Source: Alkalihalobacillus pseudalcaliphilus
GTDB taxonomy: Bacteria; Bacillota; Bacilli; Bacillales; Bacillaceae_D
Length of the DNA: 64,000 nt
Assembly: GCF_028610675.1 (NCBI RefSeq)
Contig: NZ_JAQQWS010000013.1
Location: 1 to 64,000, forward strand
Reading direction: 5' to 3'
Part shown: positions 27,364 through 36,797 of the stretch, piece by piece
How the letters are laid out: each line of letters begins with the position of its first letter
Position numbering within the stretch: position 1 is the stretch's first letter
Position numbers and translations under genes: made by a program
Notes under the pieces: generated by a model
The model's input: only the letters and a program-made list of their open reading frames with translations
Told to the model about the DNA's origin: nothing
Databases searched by the model: none

Positions 27364-27795
27364 CTATATACCTTGACACTCTTCACAAACTCCATACACT
27401 TCAAATCGATGGTTCAAAATTTTAAAGTTTCCAGGTAATTGTAATTCCTTTCCCATCGGACAGAATTCAAAATGCAACGTCTTTTCACAACTTAAACAGA
27501 TTAAATGATGATGATGATGAGTCGTGCAGTTTTCCCTAAACTTCAATCCATCTTCCATAAAATAAAAATGTTCCAATATCCCCATCTCACTTAAGATGCG
27601 AAGGTTTCGATATACTGTATCTAAACTAACACTAGGATACTTATTAGACATTTTTTCATAGACGTCTTTTGGTGATAAGTATCCATCATGATCGATAAAA
27701 ATCTGAGCTAATGTTTTTCTCTGTTCCGTTATTCGCCAGCCATTTCGAGACATAACTTGAACCATTTCACTCAATTTAGTTTGACCTTCTAACAA
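27364..27795 (-). CDS. zur: Zinc uptake regulator Zur (Fur family)
   Basis: 143 residues with a TTG start. Winged-helix domain (ITEQRKTLAQIFIDHDGYLSP) with recognition helix SLDTVYRNLRIL. Regulatory site His cluster TTHHHHHLIC, then structural zinc cysteines CLSCEK and CEECQ. With znuA, rpsN and zinT carrying Zur boxes around it, Zur is the natural member of the Fur family. No Zur box is seen at its own promoter. Confidence 0.88.
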   Translation of the reverse strand: MLEGQTKLSEMVQVMSRNGWRITEQRKTLAQIFIDHDGYLSPKDVYEKMSNKYPSVSLDTVYRNLRILSEMGILEHFYFMEDGLKFRENCTTHHHHHLICLSCEKTLHFEFCPMGKELQLPGNFKILNHRFEVYGVCEECQGI

Positions 27796-28024
27796 TTTTA
27801 TCCGTCCCTTTCTATACTCTTATGTTTATATGTATTTTATCAACAAAATAAATGTTTGTCATATGTGTAAAAAAACCATTGGTAATTTCTAAATATGCTA
27901 TGACACCTTACGTTCATTAACATGACAACAGAAATAGCGACTCATTTATCCTTTGTTTAGAATAAATAAGTCGCTACGTCATTTTACCACATAATTAATT
28001 AAGAAAAGGTCACTATTTCATTAT

Positions 28025-29023
28025 TTAATGAGCAATCATCTCATGAATAATCTCATCTGCACTCAGTTCAGAAGGATAATAAGTTGGCCAATTCGTAACT
28101 TCATCTAATAATTCCTCACGGTCATCACCCCAATACAAATGAAAATGATGTGATTTAGTAGGAAAAATAATATGATCACTAAACTGGATAAATTGTGGAA
28201 GTTTGGTAGTATCCCCATTTAATTTAAATATATATCTAACACCTCTATTACCTGCTTCATAGGTTAGAACCTCATATCCATCATAAACATATTCGCCCGA
28301 AAGCTCTTCTCCATTTTCGTAAAATATCACCTGATTACCTTCAATAACGATTCGTTCGACGTCTGTCTCATAACCAATCGTATAATACTCTTTATACTCT
28401 TCAGTAGTCATATCACCATGCTCTGCTTTATGTGAGAAAACTTCATCTAATTGATCAGCTTGTAGATATGGATATACCGATTGCCAGTCTCCTTCCCAAT
28501 CAGAAAGTGTCCGATCCTCTATTTGACTATCTTCAAAATATCCTTGATAAATCTTTTCTTGTTCTTCATCATGGTCATGTCCATGGTGCCCATGATGATC
28601 ATCAATAGTTATCACCACTGGAGCGGACTGCACAAAAGGTTCATGATCATCATTAAACAGAACTGCTTTAATTTCTTGACCGTCGACTTCAGCCTCACCG
28701 ATGTAATGAATATCACCGTGCTCAGGTACAGTTACCCACTCTTGTTCACCTGGCTCTCGCGTATACCAATGCCAATGCTCAAATTCCGTCTCTTCTTCAA
28801 AGTTAGCTGTAAGTTCAATTACATCACCAGTATGATAATGATCCGCTAGTCCTAGAATAGTAACATCCTCTGGAGCTTCTTGTTCATGGCTGTGGTCATG
28901 ATCATCATGTTGTTCATGCTCATTTGTTTCTTCTTCTTGAGAATTGTCCTCGTTGGAATCAACTGCTTGGCACCCCACCAATAATAAAAAGCTTAAAAAT
29001 AGTACTCCTAAATTCTTTCTCAA
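28025..29023 (-). CDS. zinT: ZinT-family zinc-binding lipoprotein
   Basis: 332 residues. Lipobox LVGC (Cys18), then a His/Glu-rich stretch (HEQHDDHDHSHEQE). Residues 53-144 form a domain shared with the ZnuA insert (ADHYHTGDVIELTANF, EHWHWYTREPGE). Another His-rich linker leads to the ZinT/YodA domain (about 158-332: LSDWEGDWQSVYPYL, NRGVRYIFK, IQFSDHIIFPTKSHHFHLYWG). The family is periplasmic or surface zinc carriers feeding ZnuA. A Zur box sits 21 bp upstream. Confidence 0.9.
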   Translation of the reverse strand: MRKNLGVLFLSFLLLVGCQAVDSNEDNSQEEETNEHEQHDDHDHSHEQEAPEDVTILGLADHYHTGDVIELTANFEEETEFEHWHWYTREPGEQEWVTVPEHGDIHYIGEAEVDGQEIKAVLFNDDHEPFVQSAPVVITIDDHHGHHGHDHDEEQEKIYQGYFEDSQIEDRTLSDWEGDWQSVYPYLQADQLDEVFSHKAEHGDMTTEEYKEYYTIGYETDVERIVIEGNQVIFYENGEELSGEYVYDGYEVLTYEAGNRGVRYIFKLNGDTTKLPQFIQFSDHIIFPTKSHHFHLYWGDDREELLDEVTNWPTYYPSELSADEIIHEMIAH

Positions 29024-29043
29024 TGAATTCCTCTCCTTTTAAC

Positions 29044-29064
29044 TAATCGTAATTATTACGATCA
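29044..29064. promoter_or_regulatory. Zur box before zinT
   Basis: TAATCGTAATTATTACGATCA contains the perfect palindromic core ATCGTAATTATTACGAT. Confidence 0.88.
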
Positions 29065-29160
29065 AATACTATCATGTAACTTTTAATATTGCAACATCAC
29101 TTTTTATTTTATTTAAAATAGGCAGTGGCTAAAAAATAGTTAAACAAATAGTAGAATTGA

Positions 29161-29244
29161 ACCGGCAATCAATTAGTGGAGTACATCGATACCTCAGATA
29201 ATGGTACATGTAATGGTTATTGGGAGTATCCTGATATAAGATAG
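29161..29244 (+). pseudogene. Relic of a xylanase CBM36 3' end
   Basis: About 84 bp match the last codons of the xylanase gene: GGCAATCAATTAGT, then ACCTCAGATAATGGTACATG, then GATATAAGATA with the stop. Substitutions break the reading. It shows that a second xylanase gene, or a duplication, once lay here. Confidence 0.75.
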
Positions 29245-29305
29245 ATAGATGGATGAATATGAACTTCTAGCTCGATGCTTTTTATTAAATCTTGTATAAA
29301 TAGTA

Positions 29306-29336
29306 ACCCCCTATTCTCTACTCAAGAATAGGGGGT
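29306..29336. terminator. Strong hairpin
   Basis: Perfect 12-bp stem ACCCCCTATTCT/AGAATAGGGGGT with a 7-base loop. No clear T-run follows on either strand; probably a leftover terminator of the vanished gene. Confidence 0.45.
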
Positions 29337-29359
29337 ATCGGTATCTGTTTTCAAATCTA

Positions 29360-29412
29360 TTATCTTACCGTAGCTTGTCCACCATCAACAGGGAGTAATT
29401 GTCCAATATCTT
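29360..29412 (-). pseudogene. Relic of a short-chain dehydrogenase C-terminus
   Basis: The minus strand encodes GQLLPVDGGQATVR and a stop, the standard C-terminal strand of SDR enzymes. Nothing upstream in this frame is recognisable. Confidence 0.6.
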
Positions 29413-29521
29413 ATTTTGTAGAGGAAAAGTAATAGTTTATATAGCGATTAATAAAGATATTAAGCCTATACCATTAGACAAGTTTACCCACTCTTGTCGT
29501 ACTACCTATATATAAAACAAT

Positions 29522-29548
29522 AGCGTTAAACCTCAGAGGCTTAACGCT
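29522..29548 (-). terminator. Terminator after the APH gene
   Basis: AGCGTTAA and TTAACGCT enclose a nested CCTC/GAGG stem, just past the end of the leftward phosphotransferase gene. Confidence 0.7.
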
Positions 29549-29567
29549 AGGGCATTCTGTTCACCTT

Positions 29568-30365
29568 TCAAATCCAGTCTTCCCCATGTTTCCGAATGAA
29601 CTCGATCTCCTTTGCATAATGATCGCGTTCGCCCTTGTCGATCATCTTTTGAAAAGCCGGGTTACCTTCATTGGCTTTCCTTTGCATCGTTTCACATAAT
29701 CCTTCAAGCCTTAGTATGACCATCTCTAAGAAACCTGTTTCCAATCCAGCTATGCCATAGGATTCAAAAAATAACTTAACTCTTTGTTTGATACGCTCAG
29801 CATCTTTGGTTGGCTCATAATAAACCGTTTCAAATGTTTCAGTATGCCAAAGTCTGCTTAAGGGAACGCATGTATAAAGAGTATATGCTATATCCCAAAG
29901 TCTAGGACCAGGAGCAGCATGATCAAAATCAATAATCCCTACCGGCTTTTCATGGTTAAATATAATATTATAAACAGCGAAATCATTGTGACATAGCACC
30001 TCAATTGGCTCAGGCGTATGGTCGATTGGTTTCCAATTTTCTTCGAACGGGAAGTCCCTCACAGCATCATGATAGAGGCGCAGCATTTTTGCTACCTCTG
30101 TTAAAGCATCATTAGACCACATATATTTCTTTAAAGGATAATGACCCGTTTCTCCTTCAATGAATGATATAATTTCTCTATTCCTTTCATCCATTCCTAA
30201 AAACCTCGGTGCGTAATTGAAGCCTTTGTGTTCTAAATGCTTTAATAACTTATGAATTTTTGGACTATCTTCGTTCATATCTCGTCGTACAGTATCTCCT
30301 ACCCGATAGACATTGGTGACATTCCCACCTGATAGTTTTTCTTCGTTTTCATGTTGATCGTCCAT
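29568..30365 (-). CDS. APH-family phosphotransferase
   Basis: 265 residues. The N-terminal nucleotide loop is GGNVTNVYRVGDTVRR. Catalytic loop LCHNDFAVYNIIF (HNDxxxxN) and metal loop GIIDFDHAAPGPRLWD are intact, so kinase chemistry is likely. The substrate is unknown. A fragment of a close paralogue covering only the first 50 residues lies at 47923-48078. Confidence 0.85.
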   Translation of the reverse strand: MDDQHENEEKLSGGNVTNVYRVGDTVRRDMNEDSPKIHKLLKHLEHKGFNYAPRFLGMDERNREIISFIEGETGHYPLKKYMWSNDALTEVAKMLRLYHDAVRDFPFEENWKPIDHTPEPIEVLCHNDFAVYNIIFNHEKPVGIIDFDHAAPGPRLWDIAYTLYTCVPLSRLWHTETFETVYYEPTKDAERIKQRVKLFFESYGIAGLETGFLEMVILRLEGLCETMQRKANEGNPAFQKMIDKGERDHYAKEIEFIRKHGEDWI

Positions 30366-30772
30366 GAAACCCCCCCTATATAGGGATTTTATGTAAGTTT
30401 TAATAGAGATGTATTTTTACCTATCAATAAAAAGCACATACTCAAAGGTATCTGCCTGGTAATAGGAATCGAATTGTCCACACCATAAAATCCCTTGAAT
30501 GATTTAAGATAGACAAATAAACGTATCCTCAGCAAATAAGGACCGAATTGTCTTCATCTAATTAAAGAATCATTTCAAGGTATTCCACATATATAGTCTA
30601 GATTCCCCTCTCTTTTACATCTCTCATCAATCATATAAAATAGAAGTCTAACAGTCAAGATAAACATCCAAACATTGGTTACACTAATAAAAATTGGATT
30701 AATAACCATACAATAGTATTCACTATCAATAATAATGTTTTTCCAGTCCACATTTCACCTCCACCCATTATA
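30366..30772. other. Intergenic, nothing recognised
   Basis: AT-rich DNA upstream of the phosphotransferase. A 20-base segment around 30470-30500 recurs imperfectly at 30538-30560 (GAATTGTC... and AATGATTTAAG-like words). No supported gene. Confidence 0.3.
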
Positions 30773-31109
30773 TGTCCGACTTGTGAGGGTGATACGGTCT
30801 GCCATGAAAAGAAATGTCGCCTCTTTCGACATGGCTATGCTCGGCACATTGGTATTCTTTGAATCGAAGAACTAGATGTACCTCGCCAAAGATGTAAAGC
30901 ATGTGGATTTACTTTCACTCATGACTATGGATTATTGCTTGTCCGTTCATCAAGGAAGCCTTTCGCCTCGACATCGTCAAGCGGTGTCATGGTCGCTCTA
31001 TTGAAAGATGTGGCAGACGAATATCAACTTCCTTACTCAACTGTTGCGTGTTGGTTTTATGGATATGGAGCTGACCTTTTAGTAACCGATAGGCAGCTTT
31101 GCCCATGTT
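30773..31109 (+). pseudogene. ISL3-type transposase N-terminal relic
   Basis: The plus strand encodes the N-terminal zinc-finger region of ISL3 transposases: CPTCEGDTVCHEKKCRLFRH, then VPRQRCKACGFTFTHDYGLL, then VADEYQLPYSTVACWFYGYG. In-frame stops interrupt it and the DDE domain is absent. A different ISL3 fragment lies at 47539-47826. Confidence 0.7.
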
Positions 31110-31129
31110 AGCTTCCTCCATTTACACTA

Positions 31130-31693
31130 TCACTTTATTAGTGAGTAAATACAAATGTCAGTTAGCTTGTTACCGTCTGCGGTTAAATCTTCATTTCTTA
31201 GCGTTCCTTCTAATTCAAACCCAAGCCTCTCTGGGATTGAACGACTTTTATAATTGGTTGATTCACATCTTATTCCTATCCTCCTAAATTTAAGTTGTTG
31301 AAAGCCTAGTTCTATTAGCTCTTTAACCGCTTCTGTCATATATCCATTACCAGCAAATGGCGAGTTCATCCAATAACCAATCTCACACTTAGAAATCTCC
31401 CAATCAATTGCGTGAAGGCTAGCAGTTCCAATAAATTCATTAGTATCCTTAAGAAAAATAAGATAACGTAAGCTCTTCCTTTTCAAAAAATCGATATGAG
31501 CCTTTCTCAGGAGAATTTCTGTTTCTTCTAAAGTAGGCGTTGTTTGGAATAGACTCAACCATTGCTTTAGCTCATGAATTGAGTCCCTGACAGCTAGGTA
31601 TACGACATCGCCATCAGTAGCTTGAAGTGGTGCTCGAAGGAATAATCTATCTGTTTCTAATTGTAACGGAACATCTACTAACATTGGATTCAT
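31130..31693 (-). CDS. GNAT acetyltransferase, RimJ/RimL-like
   Basis: 187 residues. Opening LETDRLFLRAP, then IGYWMNSPFAGNGYMTEAVK (about residues 112-131) with the acetyl-CoA loop, and NYKSRSIPERLGFELEGTLR. These mark the RimJ/RimL class that acetylates N-termini or small amines. Monocistronic. Confidence 0.85.
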   Translation of the reverse strand: MNPMLVDVPLQLETDRLFLRAPLQATDGDVVYLAVRDSIHELKQWLSLFQTTPTLEETEILLRKAHIDFLKRKSLRYLIFLKDTNEFIGTASLHAIDWEISKCEIGYWMNSPFAGNGYMTEAVKELIELGFQQLKFRRIGIRCESTNYKSRSIPERLGFELEGTLRNEDLTADGNKLTDICIYSLIK

Positions 31694-31985
31694 ATAATTG
31701 CCCCTTTCTTGAAGTTATGGCTTTTTTTATTTACCCTGTTGAGCTTTTTAGTTCAATAACTTCTACAAGAAAGGATGCTTCTCCTTCTTTCACATAGGCA
31801 ACCCGTTTTTAGCATCACTGTTGCCAGATTAGAAGATATGCATTCCCTAAAAGATAAAATGAAAAAAATTGCAGATATGGGAACTTAAAGGTTAGTTTGT
31901 GGTATCTTTATGTAATAAGGAAAATGGACATTTTTGTTAACTTCGATATAAAATGAGGATATGATTCAATGAAGGTATGGGTGTA

Positions 31986-33179
31986 ATGGATATACAAACA
32001 TTATGGGGTTTAAGGGTTCAGGAATTTTATAAAAAGATGTTCAAATACTATTCAATCATTGGTGCAAATGTTGTTTACTTTTTTCTGATCATTAGTAGTA
32101 TCTTTCTTTATTATTTTCATTTATTTCTTCAGTGGATACCTCCCCAAATATCTGTTGAAGTAATCTTATCATTATTTGTAGGCTTTATTTTAATACGGAC
32201 AAAAGTACGGACTTTTGTTAAAAGGGCAGATATACACTTTTTGTTGCCCTTAGAATGGCGATTAAGGCCCTATTTTATTAAATCCCTTATATATAGTTTT
32301 GTGATTGATGTGATTAAATTGGTCGGTTTCATCACGTTTTTTGTATCCCTATTTTTGCACACAACACATATAAATCTTCTTTTTCTTTGCTTTATAATAG
32401 GGATGGCTGCTTATAACGTTTTAATGAAATGGATTGAACAATGGTTAGCGAACCATGTACAACTTGTGTTACATAGGTTAAATAGGTTTTTTCTCATCTG
32501 TTTTATGTGTTATTTCTTGTTTAAAAATGAGTGGCTTTATGCCCTTATATTAATGAGTATAAATTTCGTCTATTTACTTTACTTTATAAGGAAAAAAAGA
32601 AATTTGAATTGGCAGTGGCAAATAGATGAGGAAGAAAGTGCTTTATTAAGAAATTTTAAATTTATTAACTTTTTCATAGATGTCCCTAATCTTAAACGCT
32701 CTTTTCGGAGTAGACGATTACTCACAATGCTTCTGCGAAGGAGTATCCCGCATAATCGGAGTAATACATTCGTATATTTATACTCACACTTATTTGTTAG
32801 ATACAATGATTACTTTTACCTTTATTTAAGATTGACTGTCATTGGACTATTTGTTAATTATGCGATGCCAGCAAGTGGTTGGATCATTAATCTCCTCATT
32901 TTATTTATGACTGGATTTCAAGTAATTCCTTTACAACATGAACTAAAAGAAAATGTATTACTTTATCCAATTTCCAAATCGCAGATCAAAGATTCTTTCT
33001 TAAAGTTTGTCTTGCTCATACTATATACGCAATTTTTTCTTCTATATTTCGCCATGTTTTTGCTTACTTTTACTGCTAATTTATTCAATCTTGTAATCGG
33101 ATGTTTATTTGTTTATGGATTTGTCTATTTTTTCATATCAAAGAAAGTCAATGTCTTAGGGAATACCTTTCCCGAATAG
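31986..33179 (+). CDS. EcsB-like ABC transporter membrane protein
   Basis: About 397 residues with eight or more membrane helices in two blocks, and a cytoplasmic basic stretch (RRLLTMLLRRSIPHNRSN). The pattern LWxxRxxEFxKKxFKYYxxI at the N-terminus and PISKSQIKDSF late match the EcsB family, partner of the EcsA ATPase. No EcsA neighbour is present, so it is an orphan paralogue. The ATG at 31977 is an alternative start. Confidence 0.65.
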   Translation: MDIQTLWGLRVQEFYKKMFKYYSIIGANVVYFFLIISSIFLYYFHLFLQWIPPQISVEVILSLFVGFILIRTKVRTFVKRADIHFLLPLEWRLRPYFIKSLIYSFVIDVIKLVGFITFFVSLFLHTTHINLLFLCFIIGMAAYNVLMKWIEQWLANHVQLVLHRLNRFFLICFMCYFLFKNEWLYALILMSINFVYLLYFIRKKRNLNWQWQIDEEESALLRNFKFINFFIDVPNLKRSFRSRRLLTMLLRRSIPHNRSNTFVYLYSHLFVRYNDYFYLYLRLTVIGLFVNYAMPASGWIINLLILFMTGFQVIPLQHELKENVLLYPISKSQIKDSFLKFVLLILYTQFFLLYFAMFLLTFTANLFNLVIGCLFVYGFVYFFISKKVNVLGNTFPE

Positions 33180-33231
33180 CTTGGTTTCACCTTACAAGGA
33201 ATATCCTTTAATAGAGGAAAGGAGCGTGCTT

Positions 33232-34089
33232 ATGAAGGTCTTATTAAAAAATGGAGAAAGTATTTTTTATGAAAAGAGGGAAGGTGGAGACCTTATTCTT
33301 CTATTAATACATGGGAATATGGCTTCATCGGTCCAATGGGATTTGTTAATAGAACATATGGATTCAAAGTATACAGTGTATGCGATTGATCTACGAGGTT
33401 ATGGTCAATCGAGTTACCAGCAGCCAATCAATTCCATAAGAGATTTTGCAGATGATATAAAGCTATTTGCTGAACAGTTAGATATAAAGAAAGCAGATGT
33501 AATTGGTTGGTCAAACGGAGGTGGAGTTGCTATGCAGTTTGCAGCGACATATCCAGATTATGTGAACAAATTAATCTTGCTTGCCTCGATGTCTACACGA
33601 GGTTATCCAGCTCTAGACGAAAAAAATAACAGAGTCCATTCAAGAGAGGCTATCAACAACACTCCTAGTATAAGAATGCTGTTGGACGCTCAAGAAAACG
33701 AAAATACTGAATTATTTAAGGGTGCAATGAATCATCTTCTTTACTCAGTAAATAAACCAAGTGAAAAAAGGTATGAAAAATACCTAAGAAGTGCGATTCA
33801 ACAACGTAATATTGCCGATGCCGCTCATGCTGCGAATATATTTAACATTAGTGCACAATCAAATGGTTTAGTTGAGGGGACTGGTGAAATTAAACACATC
33901 AATATGCCTATTCTGATCATTTGGGGCTTGAATGATCAATTAACTTCCCAACAAATGACACTTGAGATTATAAAGGATTTAACTTTAGCCGGTAAACCAT
34001 TTAAATATGTCCCCATTAATGCTGGTCATGCCCTGTTAGTCGATAATCTTAACGCCGTTCTCGATGAGATCAATAATTTTTTAAGGTAA
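33232..34089 (+). CDS. Alpha/beta hydrolase
   Basis: 285 residues from the ATG after GGAAAGGAGCGTGCTT. Oxyanion loop LIHGNMASSVQW, nucleophile elbow VIGWSNGGGVAMQ, acid IWGLNDQLTS and base NAGHALLVD form a full triad. Substrate unknown. It follows the EcsB-like gene by 52 bp and may share its transcript; a long terminator follows. Confidence 0.85.
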   Translation: MKVLLKNGESIFYEKREGGDLILLLIHGNMASSVQWDLLIEHMDSKYTVYAIDLRGYGQSSYQQPINSIRDFADDIKLFAEQLDIKKADVIGWSNGGGVAMQFAATYPDYVNKLILLASMSTRGYPALDEKNNRVHSREAINNTPSIRMLLDAQENENTELFKGAMNHLLYSVNKPSEKRYEKYLRSAIQQRNIADAAHAANIFNISAQSNGLVEGTGEIKHINMPILIIWGLNDQLTSQQMTLEIIKDLTLAGKPFKYVPINAGHALLVDNLNAVLDEINNFLR

Positions 34090-34153
34090 TTTATGAATGA
34101 CTCAATGTTACCTCTATTAAAGAATGATTAACTTACTCTTCTAAATAGAAGTA

Positions 34154-34196
34154 AAAAAGTGATACCTATTATCATGACTAATAGGTATCACTTTTT
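34154..34196 (+). terminator. Terminator after the hydrolase gene
   Basis: Perfect 18-bp arms AAAAAGTGATACCTATTA and TAATAGGTATCACTTTTT around TCATGAC, with T-rich flanks. Confidence 0.9.
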
Positions 34197-34229
34197 GTTT
34201 TTATGACTTTTCTAATAAACAACCGCCAC

Positions 34230-34574
34230 TTTCCTGGAACAACATTTTCTTTCATCTTTCACGACTGTACAGCACCAACCAATAAATTCTTCTGTTTCCT
34301 TAATAAATATCCCTAGTTTTAATAAATGAACATCTATGTTTGATGTAGTTACAACGGAATCAAGAAACGCTTTATTGGCTAGTATTTCTTAGTTAGTAAC
34401 CCAATCAACCCTCTGTTCTTTTGTTAATTTCCAGTCTGGCAAAAAATTAAAAATTTCTGGTTGATTTGATATTCTTGTTGTACTGTTCAGCAACCCCATC
34501 TTATTGACTAAATACCTCAAAGCCTGCTTTTGATAGAATCCTAACGCTTGATGGCTAAGCGTATCGACCTTCAT
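34230..34574 (-). pseudogene. Scrambled GNAT acetyltransferase relic
   Basis: Two frames carry GNAT-like pieces: a segment around 34230-34370 with FIKETEEFIGWC followed by basic residues, and a 61-residue frame at 34389-34574 with TLSHQALGFYQKQALRYL. They lie in unusual order with stops between, so no working protein is expected. The remainder of 34090-34854 holds no gene apart from the promoter of the next one. Confidence 0.4.
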
Positions 34575-34854
34575 CGTCTTACAACCTAGCTCGGCCCAAG
34601 ACGTTCAGTTTCCTTAGGAAGATAAAGTAACCGATCAAAAGAAGCTATTCAACGAAGCTTTATTCGACATTATCAATCATTAATTTCCAAAGCCATTCCA
34701 TTATACGCCATCATGATAAAATGGGATTCAAATGTCTTATTCAAGTAGTATGCAAAGCTGCACATGATATTGAAGTAGATTAGTTTTAAATAAATTGAAT
34801 CTTTCGCTTGTTTAATACGTATATAACCAGAGAGTATTTAAAAGGGGCGCTTAG

Positions 34855-36159
34855 ATGCAGATTAAAGACAATTCAAAAATAGAAATTATTGTAAACGAAA
34901 GAGCAAGTATATTGGAACCGTTCAACGTACAAATTAAAACTCGCCATCCAGAAACAAAGTTTGAGATAGCTTTAGAAACAAAAGATGACGATAACAAGGA
35001 GTTTAAATCAAAGGCTGTATTTAAAAGTGATAAGACTGGTTTAATTAATTTAGAAACAAATGGACCAATCAGTGGTGATTATGAATCCATTGATAATCTA
35101 GGGATGATATGGTCCATGTCTTATGCTGGTAAGAAAAATCGCATGTTTAATAAACAATCATCGAAACCTATAAAATTCGAATTAAAACTTCAGGACCTTG
35201 ATGGCCATATTTTAGCTAGTAAATCATTTGAAAGGTATTTTTTTAGTGAAAAAATAATAAAGAAAGACTTTAAACATGACTTTTTGGGCACTGGATTTTA
35301 TCCTGAAAATGAAAAGGAATTACCAGGAGTAATTATTTTAGGAGGCTCAGATGCTTCTGTTCATGAATCTGCGGCTGCGTTATTAGCTTCTAAAGGATAT
35401 TTTGTTTTAGCTCTAGCCTACTTTGGGAAAGAGGGCTTACCAAAAGGCATTCAAAATATACCGCTTGAATATGTAGATAATGCGTTCGTATTTTTGGAGA
35501 ACCAACCTAATGTTAATAAGGAGAAACTAGCTATAATTGGTCATTCTAGAGGAGCAGAACTTGCTCTTTTATATGCCTCTAAATTTCCTAAGTTAAAGGC
35601 AGTAATTGCATCTGCACCAAGTTCGATTATTTTTTCTGGCATAGATAACTTTCAACCTACATCTAATCCAGCTTGGACATATAAAGGTGTCCCCTTTCCC
35701 TATTACCCTATAAAAAGTGGGTTTAAAGATACTTTTACCATTTTTAAACATTTAATCCTTAGAAAGCCTTATTCAAATATAGAAGGTATGAAGAATAATC
35801 TAAATGATAATGAGAAGATAAAACTTTACTCTATTCCTGTTCAAGAAATTAAATCACCTATTATGGTATTAGCTGGTACAGATGATCATGTTCAACCCGT
35901 TGAAATATTTATAGAAAGAATGAAATTAGATTTAAAAAACCATGAATATAGGAAAACAAATAAGTTTATTATTCACCAAGGAGCAGGACATTTTTCGGCC
36001 TTCCCAAGTAATTTACCAAACCTTCCACAAACTACGGAGGAAGGCAATGCTTTACTAACTTTTAGTTTTGGAGGCACTAAAAAAGTGAATGCAAGTGTCG
36101 CAGTTCAATCATGGCAAGAGGTAATTACATTTTTAGGTGATCACCTTCTGAAAGATTAA
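34855..36159 (+). CDS. Acyl-CoA thioesterase/BAAT-family hydrolase, second paralogue
   Basis: 434 residues with the same two-domain plan as the protein at 8711-9985: N-terminal beta domain, then a hydrolase with VIILGGSDASVHE, nucleophile IGHSRGAELALL, acid LAGTDDHVQP and base GAGHFSAFP. Members act on acyl-CoA thioesters or acyl-amino acids. It converges on the peptide/polyketide operon and is closed off from it by two terminators, so it is not part of it, though an acyl-related role nearby is worth noting. Confidence 0.8.
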   Translation: MQIKDNSKIEIIVNERASILEPFNVQIKTRHPETKFEIALETKDDDNKEFKSKAVFKSDKTGLINLETNGPISGDYESIDNLGMIWSMSYAGKKNRMFNKQSSKPIKFELKLQDLDGHILASKSFERYFFSEKIIKKDFKHDFLGTGFYPENEKELPGVIILGGSDASVHESAAALLASKGYFVLALAYFGKEGLPKGIQNIPLEYVDNAFVFLENQPNVNKEKLAIIGHSRGAELALLYASKFPKLKAVIASAPSSIIFSGIDNFQPTSNPAWTYKGVPFPYYPIKSGFKDTFTIFKHLILRKPYSNIEGMKNNLNDNEKIKLYSIPVQEIKSPIMVLAGTDDHVQPVEIFIERMKLDLKNHEYRKTNKFIIHQGAGHFSAFPSNLPNLPQTTEEGNALLTFSFGGTKKVNASVAVQSWQEVITFLGDHLLKD

Positions 36160-36182
36160 ATAAACATATCCTGTAAACTAGC

Positions 36183-36212
36183 AAGAGGGTTCTTAAAATA
36201 AAGAACTCTCTT
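36183..36212 (+). terminator. Terminator after the BAAT-family gene
   Basis: AAGAGGGTTCTT and AAGAACTCTCTT form a 12-bp stem with one G-U pair around AAAATA, followed by TCTTATGTT. Confidence 0.85.
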
Positions 36213-36363
36213 TCTTATGTTACAAACGAGGCAATTTGGTTTAATAATCATGACCAAAAGATATTCTCACCACTAGTAATGATGACATCGAAACACGTAA
36301 TTTATGTTTAAAAACTTTGTTAATTCATATTAAAACGGACCATTTACTTTCTAATTACTGATA

Positions 36364-36405
36364 TAAAAAAAAGAGGTTCATTATCCAGTTTTAGGAAGAC
36401 CTCTT
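36364..36405 (-). terminator. Terminator of the peptide/polyketide operon
   Basis: On the minus strand AAGAGG (inside the last codons of the final gene) pairs with CCTCTT, followed by a run of eight T. The overlap with the last coding sequence marks that gene as the true end of the operon. The gap 36213-36363 shows nothing else. Confidence 0.8.
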
Positions 36406-36797
36406 TCTAATTCAAAGATATTAAATTCAAAATCACGATTGAATACATCGAATAACCCCTCTAGCTCATGTTTAAAGAAATAATCGTATTTAAATTTTTG
36501 ATATAAATAATGAGATGTAATGAATATATCTTCTTTTTCTATGTTAGAGAACGAATTAATATTATCTTTTATCAACTTACAATAATGCTCAATACCTTGA
36601 TATCGAGACTTTGTTTCAAGGTGACATATCACAAAAAATATATACATATTTAAGAATTTCTTTGTTACTAAACTCGTTTTTCTTCTTTCTTGTATAATTA
36701 ATTGATAAAGAATTTCCGTTTTTTCTTCCTCATTACAAGTAACTAAACTCGACTTAATATCAGCAAATGACATATATGGTTTCTCATTTACCACCAT
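36381..36797 (-). CDS. Unknown protein, last gene of the peptide/polyketide operon
   Basis: 138 residues, helical, with a hydrophobic patch FLNMYIFFVICHLE in the middle. Family not recognised. Its ATG directly follows the ketoreductase stop codon and its 3' end forms half of the operon terminator, so it is certainly co-transcribed. It has no catalytic motif I can name. Candidates such as a scaffold, immunity protein or peptide-recognition element are guesses. Confidence 0.65.
   Translation of the reverse strand: MVVNEKPYMSFADIKSSLVTCNEEEKTEILYQLIIQERRKTSLVTKKFLNMYIFFVICHLETKSRYQGIEHYCKLIKDNINSFSNIEKEDIFITSHYLYQKFKYDYFFKHELEGLFDVFNRDFEFNIFELERGLPKTG

Noticed and set aside
34855..36159. BAAT-family hydrolase as a member of the peptide/polyketide operon
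   Set aside because: It is convergent and separated from the operon by two terminators; a paralogue exists far away at 8711-9985.
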